Source: Kribbella rubisoli
Lineage (GTDB): Bacteria; Actinomycetota; Actinomycetes; Propionibacteriales; Kribbellaceae
Assembly: GCF_004217145.1 (NCBI RefSeq)
Contig: NZ_SHKR01000013.1
Span: 1,076,581-1,140,580, forward strand
Direction: 5' to 3'
DNA: 64,000 nucleotides
Made by a program: the position numbers and the translations under genes. Under the pieces are notes generated by a model. The model made no database searches. It saw only the letters and a program-made list of their open reading frames with translations, and was not told the origin of the DNA. The first letter of the stretch is position 1; each line of letters starts with the position of its first letter. Shown here piece by piece: positions 36,227 through 46,105 of this stretch.

Positions 36227-37225
36227 ATGAGGCCGCGCCTGACCGACGTCGCCGAGGCGGCCGGGGTGTCGATGAAGACGGTGTCGAACGTCGTCAACGG
36301 GGCCGAGCATGTCCGCGAGGAGACCCGGCAGCGGGTGCTCGCCGCGATCGACAAGCTCGGGTACCGGCCCAACATCGCCGCCCGCAACCTCGCGCAGGGC
36401 CGCAGCGGCGTGATCGCGCTCGCCGTACCGCAGCTCGACCGTCCGTACTTCGCTTCGCTGGCGGCGCGGATGCTCGACGAGGCGGAGGCGTTCGGGTGGA
36501 TCGTGCAGTTCCACCAGACAGGCGGGCGTCGGGAGGCTGAGCTCGCGCTGCTCAACGAGCGGCACCCGGCCCGGCTCGACGGGATCGTGATGAGTCCGCT
36601 CGGCCTGACGCCCGAGGATGTGGAGGGCCGCGATCCGACGCTGCCACTGGTCCTGCTCGGGGAGAAGGCCGGCGCGGAGCACCACGCCGACCACGTCGGG
36701 ATAGACAACCGGGATGCCGGACGTGTGGCGACCGAGCATCTGTTGTCGCTCGGGCGCCGGCAGGTGATGGCGCTGGCGCCGGGCCCGGGGATGGAGGACG
36801 AGCGGATCAACGGGTACCGCGATGCCCTCGCCGCGGCCGGGTTGCCCGTCGACGAGGACGTCGTGCTGCCGACCGGCGGGCTGCGCGGTCAGGATGCCGA
36901 GCGAACCCTTGGCGAGTGGCTGGACTCCGGTCATCCGGCGCCGGACGCGATCTTCGCGGCCACCGACTGGCTGGCGATGGGTGCGATCCGGGCACTCGTA
37001 CTGCGCGGCCTGAAGGTCCCGCAGGACGTCGCGGTGGTCGGGTTCGACGACATCCCGTACGACCTCGCGACCCTGCCCACTCTCACCACGGTCGCGCCGG
37101 ACCGGGTCGCCATTGCCCGGCTCGCATTACAGGCGCTACGTGACCAGAGGCCTGGAGGCGAACCAGTCCGCCTCCAGGCCCCTTTCAGCCTCGTGGTGCG
37201 CGAGAGCACCACGGGTATCAGCTAA
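36227..37225 (+). CDS. LacI family regulator (operon 1)
   Basis: 332 residues. The HTH is RLTDVAEAAGVSMKTVSNVV with hinge helix NIAARNLAQGRSG; the periplasmic-binding-like domain ends VVGFDDIPYDLATLPTLTTV. It is the last gene of the sulfatase operon, 13 bp after the permease, and probably binds the overlapping palindromes at 31736-31765, released by a sugar from the imported glycan. Convergent with a secreted-protein gene (6 bp between). Confidence 0.92.
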   Translation: MRPRLTDVAEAAGVSMKTVSNVVNGAEHVREETRQRVLAAIDKLGYRPNIAARNLAQGRSGVIALAVPQLDRPYFASLAARMLDEAEAFGWIVQFHQTGGRREAELALLNERHPARLDGIVMSPLGLTPEDVEGRDPTLPLVLLGEKAGAEHHADHVGIDNRDAGRVATEHLLSLGRRQVMALAPGPGMEDERINGYRDALAAAGLPVDEDVVLPTGGLRGQDAERTLGEWLDSGHPAPDAIFAATDWLAMGAIRALVLRGLKVPQDVAVVGFDDIPYDLATLPTLTTVAPDRVAIARLALQALRDQRPGGEPVRLQAPFSLVVRESTTGIS

Positions 37226-37231
37226 TGCGGC

Positions 37232-37855
37232 TCAGCCGGCCAGCGCGAGCGAGATCGTCGCGTAGTTGAGGACCGCGCCGAGGTCCTTGCTCTGCGCGGG
37301 CGAACCGGCCGTCGAGATCTCGACGTCGGCGTTCTTGCTGCCATCAAGGCCGACGTACCGGGTCGCGACCCAGCGGGTGGTGTTGCCGCTCTTGTAGGTG
37401 TAGACGACCGTGCTCACAGTCAGCCGGCCCTGGTGGTTGGTCGAGTTCATCCCGACCGTCGAGGTGCCGACGATGTGCAGACCGCGGGTGCCCTTGAGGG
37501 CGGCGATCTTGCGGTTGAGCGCGGTCACGGTGGTGATGTTGTAGTTGTAGTTGCAGTCGAACCGGATCATCCGGTTGTTCGCGCTGTCGTCGAAGCGCGC
37601 CTGCCAGTTCCCGAGCTCGACGTCGCGCCAGGTGGTCGGCAGCACCGCCATCGCGTGGTGGCCCTCGCTGTAGCCCAGGAACAACCGGGTCTTGTACCGC
37701 ACCGGCGTCGACGCCGCGCTGTTGCTTGCAGCAACTGTCTTGATCTGCTCGGTGGCGGCGTTGCTGGGCAACGCCCCACCGAGCACGAGCGCCCCCGCAC
37801 CCGCCAGCGCCATGACTCCGGAGACAGCCCCCGCAACGATTCCGAACCGCTTCAT
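37232..37855 (-). CDS. Secreted protein of unknown function
   Basis: 207 residues with a signal peptide (about 1-34, cleavage after SNA-A). The mature part has RYKTRLFLGYSEGHHAMAVL, a tyrosine/asparagine-rich FDCNYNYNITTVTALN and repeated beta-strand-like segments; one Cys. I see no known domain. The start at 37855 is taken because a signal peptide begins there; the frame is open far upstream only as a GC-bias effect. Confidence 0.75.
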   Translation of the reverse strand: MKRFGIVAGAVSGVMALAGAGALVLGGALPSNAATEQIKTVAASNSAASTPVRYKTRLFLGYSEGHHAMAVLPTTWRDVELGNWQARFDDSANNRMIRFDCNYNYNITTVTALNRKIAALKGTRGLHIVGTSTVGMNSTNHQGRLTVSTVVYTYKSGNTTRWVATRYVGLDGSKNADVEISTAGSPAQSKDLGAVLNYATISLALAG

Positions 37856-37978
37856 CTCTCGTAACCCCCAGCTCTTGTCGCCGCCTCCCTGGCCGCGCAC
37901 CGGATGAGACACCCGCTCGTTCGCAAAAGTTGCCGCCAACTCTCGACGTTTTATGGGCAGTCCGTCGAGACTGGCGAC

Positions 37979-40492
37979 ATGGGTGGGGGAATGGTGTCGA
38001 TGTTGTTCTCCGACATCGAGGGGTCGACGGTGCTGCTGCGGCGGCTGGGGGATCGGTACCTCGATGCGCTGGAGGGACATCGCCGGATCCTGCGGGCGGT
38101 CTGGACGACGTACGGCGGGACGGAGATGGGGACCGAGGGCGACAGCTTCTTCGTCGTGTTCCAGACGGCCGGGGACGCGGTGCGGGCCGCGGTCGACGGG
38201 CAGCGCGGGCTGGAGGAGCACCGATGGCCGGGCGGTGAACGGCTGCGGGTGCGGATGGGTATCCACACCGGTACGCCGGGTGTGTACGACGGCGACTACT
38301 GGGGGATGGACGTCCATCTCGCAGCGCGTATCGGGGCCGCCGCGCAGGGTGGCCAGATCGTGGTCTCGGCGGTCACCGGTCAGCTCACCCAACTGCCTGA
38401 CGGCGTGACGCTGCGCGACCTCGGAACCCATCATTTGAAGGACATTCCGGAGCCCGAGCACCTGTTCCAGGTCACGATCGACGGCCTGCAGACCGACTTC
38501 CCGCCACCACGCACCATCGGTACGTCGACCAGCCTCCCGGCTCCGGCGACCGCGCTGCTCGGTCGCGAGCAGGACGTCGACCGCATCGTCGACCTGCTCG
38601 GCCAACCCGACGTACGGCTCGTCACGCTGACCGGTCCCGGCGGTTCGGGGAAGACCCGGCTCGCGATCGGAGCGGCGTCCAAGGTCCCCGGCGGCGTGTA
38701 CTTCGTTCCGCTCGCGGCGGCCACGTCCGAATCGGTGATGTGGACGACGATCGCCGAGGTCCTCGACGTTCCGCCGCGGGAGCGCAACCGGATCGTTGCC
38801 TACCTCGCGCAGCGCACGCTCCTGCTCGTCCTCGACAATCTCGAGCAACTCCCGGACGCCGGCAAGATCGTTGCCGAGATCATCGAGGGCGCGTCTCATG
38901 TGAAGATCGTCGCGACCTCCCGGCGCGCACTCGGTCTGGTCGGCGAGTACCAGCATCCCGTGACGCCGCTGCCCGTCACGGACGAGGACTCGGCCGCCGT
39001 ACAACTCTTCATGCAGCGCGCCCGCGCCGTCCAGCCGGCGTTCACGTACTCCAACGACGTACTGGAGATCTGCCGGCGGCTGGACGGGCTTCCGCTCGCG
39101 ATCGAGCTCTGCGCGCCGCGTGTTCGCCTGCTCAGCGTTAAGGAGCTGCTGGCCCGGGTGGACCAGTCGCTCGACATCGCGTCGACGAGCAGCGTGATCC
39201 CGGAACGCCAACGCACGTTGCGGGAGACGATCGCCTGGTCGTACGAGCTGCTGAGCCCCGAGCACCGTCGTACCTTCCGTCGCCTGGCGGTGTTCTCCGG
39301 CGGCGCCGATCTGGCTGCGATCCAAGAAGTTGCTACTGGCGTCGATCCGCTGGAAACCCTGGCGGAGTTGAACGATGCCAACCTGATCACCCTCGTCGAA
39401 GGGCCGGAGGGCACGCGGGTCCAGCTGCTCGAGACCATCCATCAGTACGCCGCCGACGAGCTGCGGACGACCGACGAATCAGCGGCGATCCGCGGTCACC
39501 ACGCGACGTACTACGCCGACCTGGCCGAGCGACTCGAGATCCTGAAGAGGACCATGGCCGAGCCGCCGATGGAGCGCTCGGAGGCCGACCTCGACAACTA
39601 CCGCGCCGCGCTCGCCTGGGCCACCGACAACGACCTCCGGACGGCGCTGCGCCTGTGCTCGGCCCTCGGCTGGGTCTGGCAGCTCGGTGCCTACCACGAC
39701 GAAAGCCGCCGCTGGCACGAACAAGTCGTCGCCGCCGCCGGTACGACGTCCTCGCCCGAGCTGGCCGCTTGCCTTCGCGGATTGAGCAATCTCCTTCTCT
39801 TACAGGGCGAAACCGGCCGCGGCTACGAGGTTGCCGCGCGAAGCCTGGCCATGTCGCGCGAACTCGACGACGCGGCCGGCATCGCGTTCGGGATGACCGT
39901 GCTCGGTACGGCGCAACGTCAGCAGGGCGATCTGGACGCGGCCAGGCAGACGCTGACCGAAGCGGTCGAGCGGCTCCGCACCCTCGACGACAGCTGGCGA
40001 TTGGCCCGGGTCCTCGGACATCTCGGCGGTATCGAGGAGGCGCTCGGACACCTCGACCGCGCGGAGGAACTGCTGCGCGAAGCCCTCGGCATCAGCGAGT
40101 CTCTCGGGGACGCGTTCGAGAGCACGATCCACGGACAGAATCTGGCCTATCTGCTCGCGCTCGCCGATCGCGTCGGCGAGGCCGCCGAGCTGGCTCGGCA
40201 CCTGACGCCGACCGTGGTGGCGCTCGGCAGCCCGAGTCTGACCATGGCGTTCTCCAACACCGCGATGAACATCCTGCTCCGCCGCGGTGATCCGGCCGGC
40301 GCGGCCGAGCTGTTCGGCGCCGAGGAGGCGATGGGCGAGCGGCTGGAGATCGTCAATCCGTACGCGGACGAGGAGCTCGCGGAGGCACTTGAATTGGTCG
40401 GCGATGCACTTTCTCGCGCCGACTGGGAGCGCCACCGGCTGGCGGGTCGCACCGAACGCGTCGAAGATTTGCTCCTGCGACTGGATTTTTGA
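37979..40492 (+). CDS. Cyclase-like / NB-ARC-type ATPase / TPR regulator
   Basis: About 837 residues. The N-terminus is a class III cyclase domain (SMLFSDIEGSTVLLRRLGDR, then GDSFFVVF and HLAARIGAAAQGGQIVVS), followed by an AAA/NB-ARC-type ATPase (Walker A GPGGSGKT near 219, LLLVLDNLEQL as Walker B) and a C-terminal helical repeat region. The two metal Asp residues of the cyclase are kept. The adenine-specifying Lys position appears to be Gly and the Asn before AAR is His, so cyclase activity is doubtful. The start is uncertain (37979 or 37904). There is no DNA-binding domain, so it may signal through partners. Confidence 0.82.
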   Translation: MGGGMVSMLFSDIEGSTVLLRRLGDRYLDALEGHRRILRAVWTTYGGTEMGTEGDSFFVVFQTAGDAVRAAVDGQRGLEEHRWPGGERLRVRMGIHTGTPGVYDGDYWGMDVHLAARIGAAAQGGQIVVSAVTGQLTQLPDGVTLRDLGTHHLKDIPEPEHLFQVTIDGLQTDFPPPRTIGTSTSLPAPATALLGREQDVDRIVDLLGQPDVRLVTLTGPGGSGKTRLAIGAASKVPGGVYFVPLAAATSESVMWTTIAEVLDVPPRERNRIVAYLAQRTLLLVLDNLEQLPDAGKIVAEIIEGASHVKIVATSRRALGLVGEYQHPVTPLPVTDEDSAAVQLFMQRARAVQPAFTYSNDVLEICRRLDGLPLAIELCAPRVRLLSVKELLARVDQSLDIASTSSVIPERQRTLRETIAWSYELLSPEHRRTFRRLAVFSGGADLAAIQEVATGVDPLETLAELNDANLITLVEGPEGTRVQLLETIHQYAADELRTTDESAAIRGHHATYYADLAERLEILKRTMAEPPMERSEADLDNYRAALAWATDNDLRTALRLCSALGWVWQLGAYHDESRRWHEQVVAAAGTTSSPELAACLRGLSNLLLLQGETGRGYEVAARSLAMSRELDDAAGIAFGMTVLGTAQRQQGDLDAARQTLTEAVERLRTLDDSWRLARVLGHLGGIEEALGHLDRAEELLREALGISESLGDAFESTIHGQNLAYLLALADRVGEAAELARHLTPTVVALGSPSLTMAFSNTAMNILLRRGDPAGAAELFGAEEAMGERLEIVNPYADEELAEALELVGDALSRADWERHRLAGRTERVEDLLLRLDF

Positions 40493-40628
40493 GGCGCGCG
40501 GTTGTACAAGGCAACGGCGAGCGGTTGACCACTGTGAGCGTCCACACCATACTGCTTGCACCGCCATCGGGGCGGTCTGTGGGGGCAGTTGTTACTGGGG
40601 TTCAAATGGGGATGGGGGGCTATTGCTT

Positions 40629-41468
40629 ATGCATGCCTGGAAGTTGTTTCGTGCTGCGCTGGTGACGGCAGTCGCCGGCGCGACACTGGTGACGGTCCCG
40701 GTGACCGCTCATGCGGCGCCGCCGACGAGCGCGATCGAGGTCAGTACGACGTCGGTCGCCCGCGGGGAGACCTTTACGATCAAGCAGACCGTGTACAACT
40801 CGGACTCGGGCACGGTCCTGGGCGGCAAGGCGACGTTGTACGCCAAGGACGCCATGCTCCCGGACATGGTCGACCTGGTGTCATGCCCGGAGGCCACGGC
40901 CTGTGACACGCTCGGGACCAGCGTCCGGGCCGGGACCGGCGACGTACTGCCGGGTGGGTCCAAGACCATCACCTTCACCTTCCGGGTGAAGGACGACGCG
41001 CCGCTGGGGACGATCCAGTTGCAGCACCAGTTCGTCGGCGAGAACTTCTCGTTCGAGATCATCGACGGGCCGGAGCTGACCATCAAGGAAGCACCTGCCG
41101 ACATCGCCGTGTCGCTGACCGGAAAGGCCACCGGAGCGCGGATCACCTACACGATCGGCGTGACGAACAACGGCCCGAGCGACGCGACCGGGGTCCGGGT
41201 GGTCGGCACTTTCCCGGCCAACCTGGCGTACTCCAGCTCGACCTGCACGCGGGTCGGGACGACGCGATCGGTGAACTGTGACATCGCATCCCTCGCCAGC
41301 GGCGAGACTGCGACCCGCACGCTCACCGTGTCCGCGGGGATGCTGACGCTCGGAACGCTGACCACGACGGCGACCCGGACGGCCAGCTCACCGGTCGACC
41401 CGCTGGCTACGAACGACAAGGCCAGCAAGGTCTGCCGGGCGCTCACCTTCTTGATCGTGTCGTGCTGA
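40629..41468 (+). CDS. Secreted DUF11-like repeat protein
   Basis: 279 residues. A signal peptide (about 1-33, ending AHAA) is followed by a beta-rich domain, then an Ig-like DUF11 domain (ITYTIGVTNNGPSDATGVRV, VVGTFPANLAYSSSTCTRVG, TRTLTV). Cys pairs suggest disulfides. There is no sorting motif or membrane tail. It is followed by the strong terminator at 41493. Its role is probably in the cell envelope or outside. Confidence 0.8.
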   Translation: MHAWKLFRAALVTAVAGATLVTVPVTAHAAPPTSAIEVSTTSVARGETFTIKQTVYNSDSGTVLGGKATLYAKDAMLPDMVDLVSCPEATACDTLGTSVRAGTGDVLPGGSKTITFTFRVKDDAPLGTIQLQHQFVGENFSFEIIDGPELTIKEAPADIAVSLTGKATGARITYTIGVTNNGPSDATGVRVVGTFPANLAYSSSTCTRVGTTRSVNCDIASLASGETATRTLTVSAGMLTLGTLTTTATRTASSPVDPLATNDKASKVCRALTFLIVSC

Positions 41469-41492
41469 CAACGCACTGAAACACCGACGACG

Positions 41493-41539
41493 GCCGGCGG
41501 CCGCGGGTTCTCGAGCCCGCGGTCGCCGGCTTCATTTTT
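41493..41539 (+). terminator. Rho-independent terminator
   Basis: A 15-bp stem (GCCGGCGGCCGCGGG against CCCGCGGTCGCCGGC, one G-T pair) with an 8-nt loop is followed by TTCATTTTT. It ends the secreted-protein gene, 24 bp after its stop, and insulates the second sulfatase operon. Confidence 0.9.
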
Positions 41540-41581
41540 GTCTCATGCCTTGCATCCAGGGGCGGCAGAGGTTTACGGTCC

Positions 41582-41597
41582 GGGTTAACGTTTAAGT
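41582..41597. promoter_or_regulatory. Candidate LacI operator before the second sulfatase operon
   Basis: GGGTTAACGTTTAAGT is centred on a CpG with a near-symmetric TTAA-CG-TTtAA core, the usual LacI-family style, 40 bp before the binding-protein ATG. It differs from the operator of operon 1, matching the fact that the second operon has its own LacI gene at 45107. Confidence 0.55.
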
Positions 41598-41635
41598 GAG
41601 TGTTAGTGAGCACTTCTTCGAAACTTGGAGCAACT

Positions 41636-43261
41636 ATGATCAGTCGGCGACGGTTTTTGCAGGTAACCGGTGCGGCGATTGCCACCTCGACGACGCTGGC
41701 GGCTTGTGGTGACGGTGGAGCGTCGAGCGGCGGCGCGAAGGCGTCCGGTGAGCTCACGCTCCCGACGTACAAGCCCTTCGAGGGTCTGCATCCGGACTTC
41801 CCCGGGGCCGAGTCCGGCCTGGAGCCCGGGTTCCTGAAGTTCCCGGCGGACGCGATCTCGAGCGTGAAGGCGCCGCCGCTGAAGAGCGCGGTGACCGCGC
41901 TGACCGAGACGTTCGCGACGCCTCCGCCGCCGATGGGCAGCAACCCGATGTGGCAGGCGCTGAACTCCGCGCTCGGCGGCGAGCTCAAGCTGACCATCGG
42001 CACCGACCCGGGCTACCCGGAGAAGTTCGCCACGCTGCTGGCCAGCGACTCGCTGCCGGATCTGATGTGGCTGCCGCCGAACCAGGGCATCCCGAACATC
42101 GGCCCGATGCTCGAGGCCAAGTTCCAGGACCTGACGAAGTACCTGTCCGGTGACGCGGTGCTGGAGTACCCGAACCTGGCCGCGCTGAAGCCGGCCTCCT
42201 GGCGGACCGCGGTGGTGAACGGGAAGATCTGGGGCGCGCCGATCCCGTCGACGCCGTTCGGCCAGGTGATGATGGGCAACCCGAAGACCTGGGCGAAGGT
42301 CGGCGGCCTGCAGTGCGCGACCGCGGACGAGTTCTTTGCCAAGTGCAAGGAGCTGAGCAACGGCACGAACTACGCGCTCGAGCCCGCGATCATCAACATG
42401 CTGCACATGTTCGGCGAGTGGTTCGGCGCTCCCAACGGCTGGCGGGTGAACCAGGACCGGTCGCTCACCTACCTCTACGAGACCGACAACTACAAGGCCG
42501 CTGTCGAGTACGCCGCGAAGCTCTGGGCGGCGAAGGTGTTCTACCCGGACCTCAACCTCGCCGACGCCACGCCGAAGACCGTGAACGGCCAGATCGCCGC
42601 GCAGGTGACGGTCGGTCCGCGGGCGACCTCCGACTTCCGGAACCTGGACCCGACGCTGTTCGTGGACACGATGATCCCGTTCGGCCACGACGGCAAGGCG
42701 AAGCCGACCTACGACATGGGCTACGGCACGGTCGGGTTCACGCCGTTCAAGAAGACCGACGAGGGCCGGATCCGCGAGCTGCTCGCGCTGATGGACTACC
42801 TGTCCGCGCCGTTCGGCACCAAGGAATACCTGATCAAGAACTTCGGCGTCGAGGGCCAGCAGTACGAGCTGGACGCGGGCAAGAACCCGGTGCTCACCAA
42901 GGCCGGCAACACGCAGGCGCCCGGTCTGGTCAGCGCGCTGCAGATCATGAACTCGCCGGAGAGCGTGATCTTCAACCCGGCGTTCCCCGACGACACCAAG
43001 AAGGTCTACGCGACCGAGCAGCAGTTGCTCAAGTACGCGATGCGGAACCCGACCGCGGGCACGTACTCCGACACGTCGAGCAAGCTCGGTCCGAAGCTGA
43101 CCGCGGCGTTCCGGGACACGATCGTCGACATCGTCACCGGTCGGCAGAAGATGGACGCCTACGACGCGGCGCTGAAGCGCTGGAAGTCCGGCGGCGGTGA
43201 CAAGATGCGCGACGAGTTCGCGGCCGTGCTGCCCTCGAGCGTGCCGGTCACAGGCTCGTGA
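41636..43261 (+). CDS. ABC transporter solute-binding lipoprotein, LipO/YtcQ type (operon 2)
   Basis: 541 residues, longer than usual binding proteins and of the kind that partners LplB/YtcP permeases. The Tat-like SRRRFLQ and lipobox LAAC (Cys24) mark export as a lipoprotein. The start at 41636 has GGAG 5 nt upstream. Binding proteins of this type take up oligosaccharides or uronic acid-containing glycans; the ligand here is unknown. Confidence 0.9.
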   Translation: MISRRRFLQVTGAAIATSTTLAACGDGGASSGGAKASGELTLPTYKPFEGLHPDFPGAESGLEPGFLKFPADAISSVKAPPLKSAVTALTETFATPPPPMGSNPMWQALNSALGGELKLTIGTDPGYPEKFATLLASDSLPDLMWLPPNQGIPNIGPMLEAKFQDLTKYLSGDAVLEYPNLAALKPASWRTAVVNGKIWGAPIPSTPFGQVMMGNPKTWAKVGGLQCATADEFFAKCKELSNGTNYALEPAIINMLHMFGEWFGAPNGWRVNQDRSLTYLYETDNYKAAVEYAAKLWAAKVFYPDLNLADATPKTVNGQIAAQVTVGPRATSDFRNLDPTLFVDTMIPFGHDGKAKPTYDMGYGTVGFTPFKKTDEGRIRELLALMDYLSAPFGTKEYLIKNFGVEGQQYELDAGKNPVLTKAGNTQAPGLVSALQIMNSPESVIFNPAFPDDTKKVYATEQQLLKYAMRNPTAGTYSDTSSKLGPKLTAAFRDTIVDIVTGRQKMDAYDAALKRWKSGGGDKMRDEFAAVLPSSVPVTGS

Positions 43262-44217
43262 TGCTGAAGTCGAGTGCTCCGAAGCGGCAGGCCAAGGTGG
43301 GCCTGCCGCTGGCGGCGAAGTGGCGCCGGGACTGGCAGATGGTGCTGCTGATGATCCCCGGCGTCGTCTTCCTGCTGGTGTTCTTCTACCTGCCGGTGCT
43401 GGGCAACGTCGTTGCGTTCCAGGACTTCCAGCCGTACCTCGGCATCATGCACAGCGAGTGGAACGGCCTGCAGAACTTCGTCAACCTCTACGACAACCCG
43501 GACTTCTGGGACGCGTTGCGGAACACGTTGCTGCTGGCCGCCGTACAACTGCTGCTGTTCTTCCCGGTGCCGATCGGGCTGGCGCTGATCGTCGACTCGC
43601 TGGTGAGCAACAAGCTCCGGCGCTGGTTCCAGACGATCGCGTACCTGCCGCACTTCCTGTCCTGGGTGCTGGTCGTGACGCTGTTCCAGCAGTCGCTCGG
43701 CGGCGCGGGGTTCATCAACAACCTGCTTCGGCACGCGGGGCTGGACCCGATCCCGTTCATGACCAACCCGGACACGTTCCCGCTGCTCGTGGTCGCACAG
43801 CTGGTCTGGAAGGACGCGGGCTGGGCGATGATCATCTTCCTCGCGGCGCTGACCACCATCGATGTGTCCTTGTACGAAGCCGCTGCGGCGGACGGCGCCG
43901 GGCGGTGGCGGCGGATGTGGCACATCACGCTGCCCTCGCTGCGCACTGTCATCGTGCTGCTGCTGATCCTGCGGATCGGCGACATCCTCAGCGTCGGGTT
44001 CGAACAGTTCATCCTGCAACGCGATTCGGTCGGCCCCGGGGCTGCCGAAGTACTCGACACGTTCACGTACTACGCGGGCGTGGTCGGCGGCGACTGGAGT
44101 AGCGGCGCCGCGGCCGGCCTGGCCAAGGGCGTGGTCGGGGCATTGCTGTTGTGGGGTGCGAACTCACTTGCCCATCGGCTCGGCGAGCCGGGGATCTTCC
44201 AAAGGCGCGGCGCATGA
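43261..44217 (+). CDS. ABC transporter permease, LplB type (operon 2)
   Basis: 318-319 residues (ATG 43261 or GTG 43258, both overlapping the upstream stop). Six membrane helices and the LplB-like periplasmic motif VAFQDFQPYLGI...SEWNGLQNF; EAA loop SLYEAAAADGAG. It works with the permease at 44214. Confidence 0.9.
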   Translation: MLKSSAPKRQAKVGLPLAAKWRRDWQMVLLMIPGVVFLLVFFYLPVLGNVVAFQDFQPYLGIMHSEWNGLQNFVNLYDNPDFWDALRNTLLLAAVQLLLFFPVPIGLALIVDSLVSNKLRRWFQTIAYLPHFLSWVLVVTLFQQSLGGAGFINNLLRHAGLDPIPFMTNPDTFPLLVVAQLVWKDAGWAMIIFLAALTTIDVSLYEAAAADGAGRWRRMWHITLPSLRTVIVLLLILRIGDILSVGFEQFILQRDSVGPGAAEVLDTFTYYAGVVGGDWSSGAAAGLAKGVVGALLLWGANSLAHRLGEPGIFQRRGA

Positions 44218-45089
44218 GACCCATCTGGAAAGAACGTCCCTCTCCCGGGTACCAGGCGATCAAGGCCTTGGTGCTGGGCGGCTTCGCGTTGGTCATCGTG
44301 ATCCCGATCCTGGTCGTCATCTCGACGTCCCTGGCCAGCGATCGCGACATCATCGACGCCGGCGGGTATGTGCTGTGGCCGTCGCATCCGACGTTCAAGG
44401 CGTACCAAACGCTGTTCGGCGGCGGGTTGATGGGACGGGCGATCCTGGTCAGCGTCTTCGTCACGCTCGTGGGTACGGCGATCGCGCTCGCCGTCACGAT
44501 CGCACTGGCGTACGCGACCTCGCGGCCGGTGCTGTTCGGACGGCCGGTGTTGCTGATGGTGCTGTTCACCTTGCTGTTCGCGCCGGGGATCATCCCGATG
44601 TTCCTGGTGGTGAAGCAGCTCGGGCTGCTCGACAGCCTGTGGTCGCTGATCCTGCCCGGGGCGCTGGGCGCCTTCAACTTCGTTGTCCTCCGCACCTTCT
44701 TCATGAATGTGCCGGGTGAGTTGCTGGAGAGCGCGCGGATCGACGGCGCGAGCGACTTCACGATCCTGCGACGGATCGTGCTGCCGTTGTCGAAGGCCGT
44801 GGTCGCGGTCGTCGGGCTGTTCTACGCGGTCGGGTTCTGGAACGCGTTCTTCAACGCGCTGCTGTACCTGAACGACACGTCGAAGTGGCCGGTCCAGGTG
44901 ATCCTGCGAACGTACGTGCTGCAGGGCAAGTCGCTGTCCGCGGACCAGCTCGGCGTACATCCGCCGTCACAACCGCAGTCCCTGCAGATGGCCGTCGTCG
45001 TGGTCGCACTGGTCCCGATCGCCATGGTGTACCCGTTCCTGCAACGCCACTTCACCAAGGGCGTCATCACAGGCGCCGTCAAAGGCTGA
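44214..45089 (+). CDS. ABC transporter permease, YtcP type (operon 2)
   Basis: 291 residues, six membrane helices, EAA loop ELLESARIDGAS, and the final GAVKG of this family. ATGA overlap with the preceding permease. No ATPase gene is adjacent. Confidence 0.9.
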   Translation: MRPIWKERPSPGYQAIKALVLGGFALVIVIPILVVISTSLASDRDIIDAGGYVLWPSHPTFKAYQTLFGGGLMGRAILVSVFVTLVGTAIALAVTIALAYATSRPVLFGRPVLLMVLFTLLFAPGIIPMFLVVKQLGLLDSLWSLILPGALGAFNFVVLRTFFMNVPGELLESARIDGASDFTILRRIVLPLSKAVVAVVGLFYAVGFWNAFFNALLYLNDTSKWPVQVILRTYVLQGKSLSADQLGVHPPSQPQSLQMAVVVVALVPIAMVYPFLQRHFTKGVITGAVKG

Positions 45090-45106
45090 TCTGCGACAAT
45101 CGTCCT

Positions 45107-46105
45107 ATGTCCTCACCTGCGGCCGATCGGCCGACGCTGCGCATGGTGGCGAAGGAGGCAGGTGTCTCGGTCGCGACCGTGTCCTACGTGCTGTCCGGAC
45201 GTCATCGCAGCCACACGATCAAGGACACGACCGCGGACCGGGTCCGCGAGGCGGCCACGCGGCTCGGGTACCGGCGCAACGACGCGGCACGCGCGATCCG
45301 CACCGGGAAGTCGGACCTGGTCCTGCTCTCGCTCAGTGTGCTTGCCGACCCGTGGTCGCAGGCGGTCGCGGCCACGGTCAGTACGGCGGTGACTCCGCTC
45401 GGCAAGACCGCCCTCATCGTGGCCGACGGAGACTGGCGCAACGTGCTGGCGAACCGGACGCCGGACGTCATCTTCATCGACAGCGTCAAGCCGGATCCGT
45501 CGCAGATCGCTGAACTGGAGGCGTTTGCGGCTCAGGGCGTACAGATCGTCGCGTTCAGCGAGACGCTCGAGCCGGAGGGCTTCGACGTGATCCGCTCGGG
45601 TGCTGAGCCGCGGTGTCATCTCGCAGTGGAGCACTTGCTCGAGCATCACGACCGGGTCGGCGCGCTGACGTCACGGACCAGGGGCTTCGCGCGTTTCGAC
45701 GCTTATCTGAACACCCTGCGCGCCGCCGGCAAGCCGATCCGGGACGACGACATCGAGGTGTTCGAGCAGCATCCCGAGGGTGCGTACCGGGCAGCGATGG
45801 CGTTGCTCTCCAAGCCGGATCGGCCGACAGCGATCTACTGCACCACTGACTTCGCCGCGATCGCCGCCGTACGAGCAGCGCATCGGCTGCGGATCGACGT
45901 GCCGCGGGAGCTGGCGATCGTCGGCGTCGGCAACACGCCGGAGGGCGAGCATCTCGACCCGTCGTTGTCGACGGTCGGGCCGGTCGACTTCAATGACGCG
46001 CTGGCGAAGATCATCGTGAGCAGGCTGACCGATCGAGAGGGTGCACCCGGTGAGGTGTTCGACTTCCCATGGCAGTTGATCGTGCGCGAGTCGTCCCGGG
46101 GATGA
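45107..46105 (+). CDS. LacI family regulator (operon 2)
   Basis: 332 residues. HTH LRMVAKEAGVSVATVSYVLS, hinge AARAIRTGKSD, then the ligand domain. GACAAT (45095-45100) stands 6 nt before the ATG, so it may also have its own leaderless promoter. Its stop overlaps the sulfatase start. It likely binds the site at 41582-41597. Confidence 0.9.
   Translation: MSSPAADRPTLRMVAKEAGVSVATVSYVLSGRHRSHTIKDTTADRVREAATRLGYRRNDAARAIRTGKSDLVLLSLSVLADPWSQAVAATVSTAVTPLGKTALIVADGDWRNVLANRTPDVIFIDSVKPDPSQIAELEAFAAQGVQIVAFSETLEPEGFDVIRSGAEPRCHLAVEHLLEHHDRVGALTSRTRGFARFDAYLNTLRAAGKPIRDDDIEVFEQHPEGAYRAAMALLSKPDRPTAIYCTTDFAAIAAVRAAHRLRIDVPRELAIVGVGNTPEGEHLDPSLSTVGPVDFNDALAKIIVSRLTDREGAPGEVFDFPWQLIVRESSRG

Noticed and set aside
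37856..39442. Open minus-strand frame (to 736 residues) upstream of the secreted-protein start at 37855
   Set aside because: It lies antisense to the cyclase/ATPase gene and has no recognisable domain; GC bias produces it. Only 37232-37855 looks like a gene.
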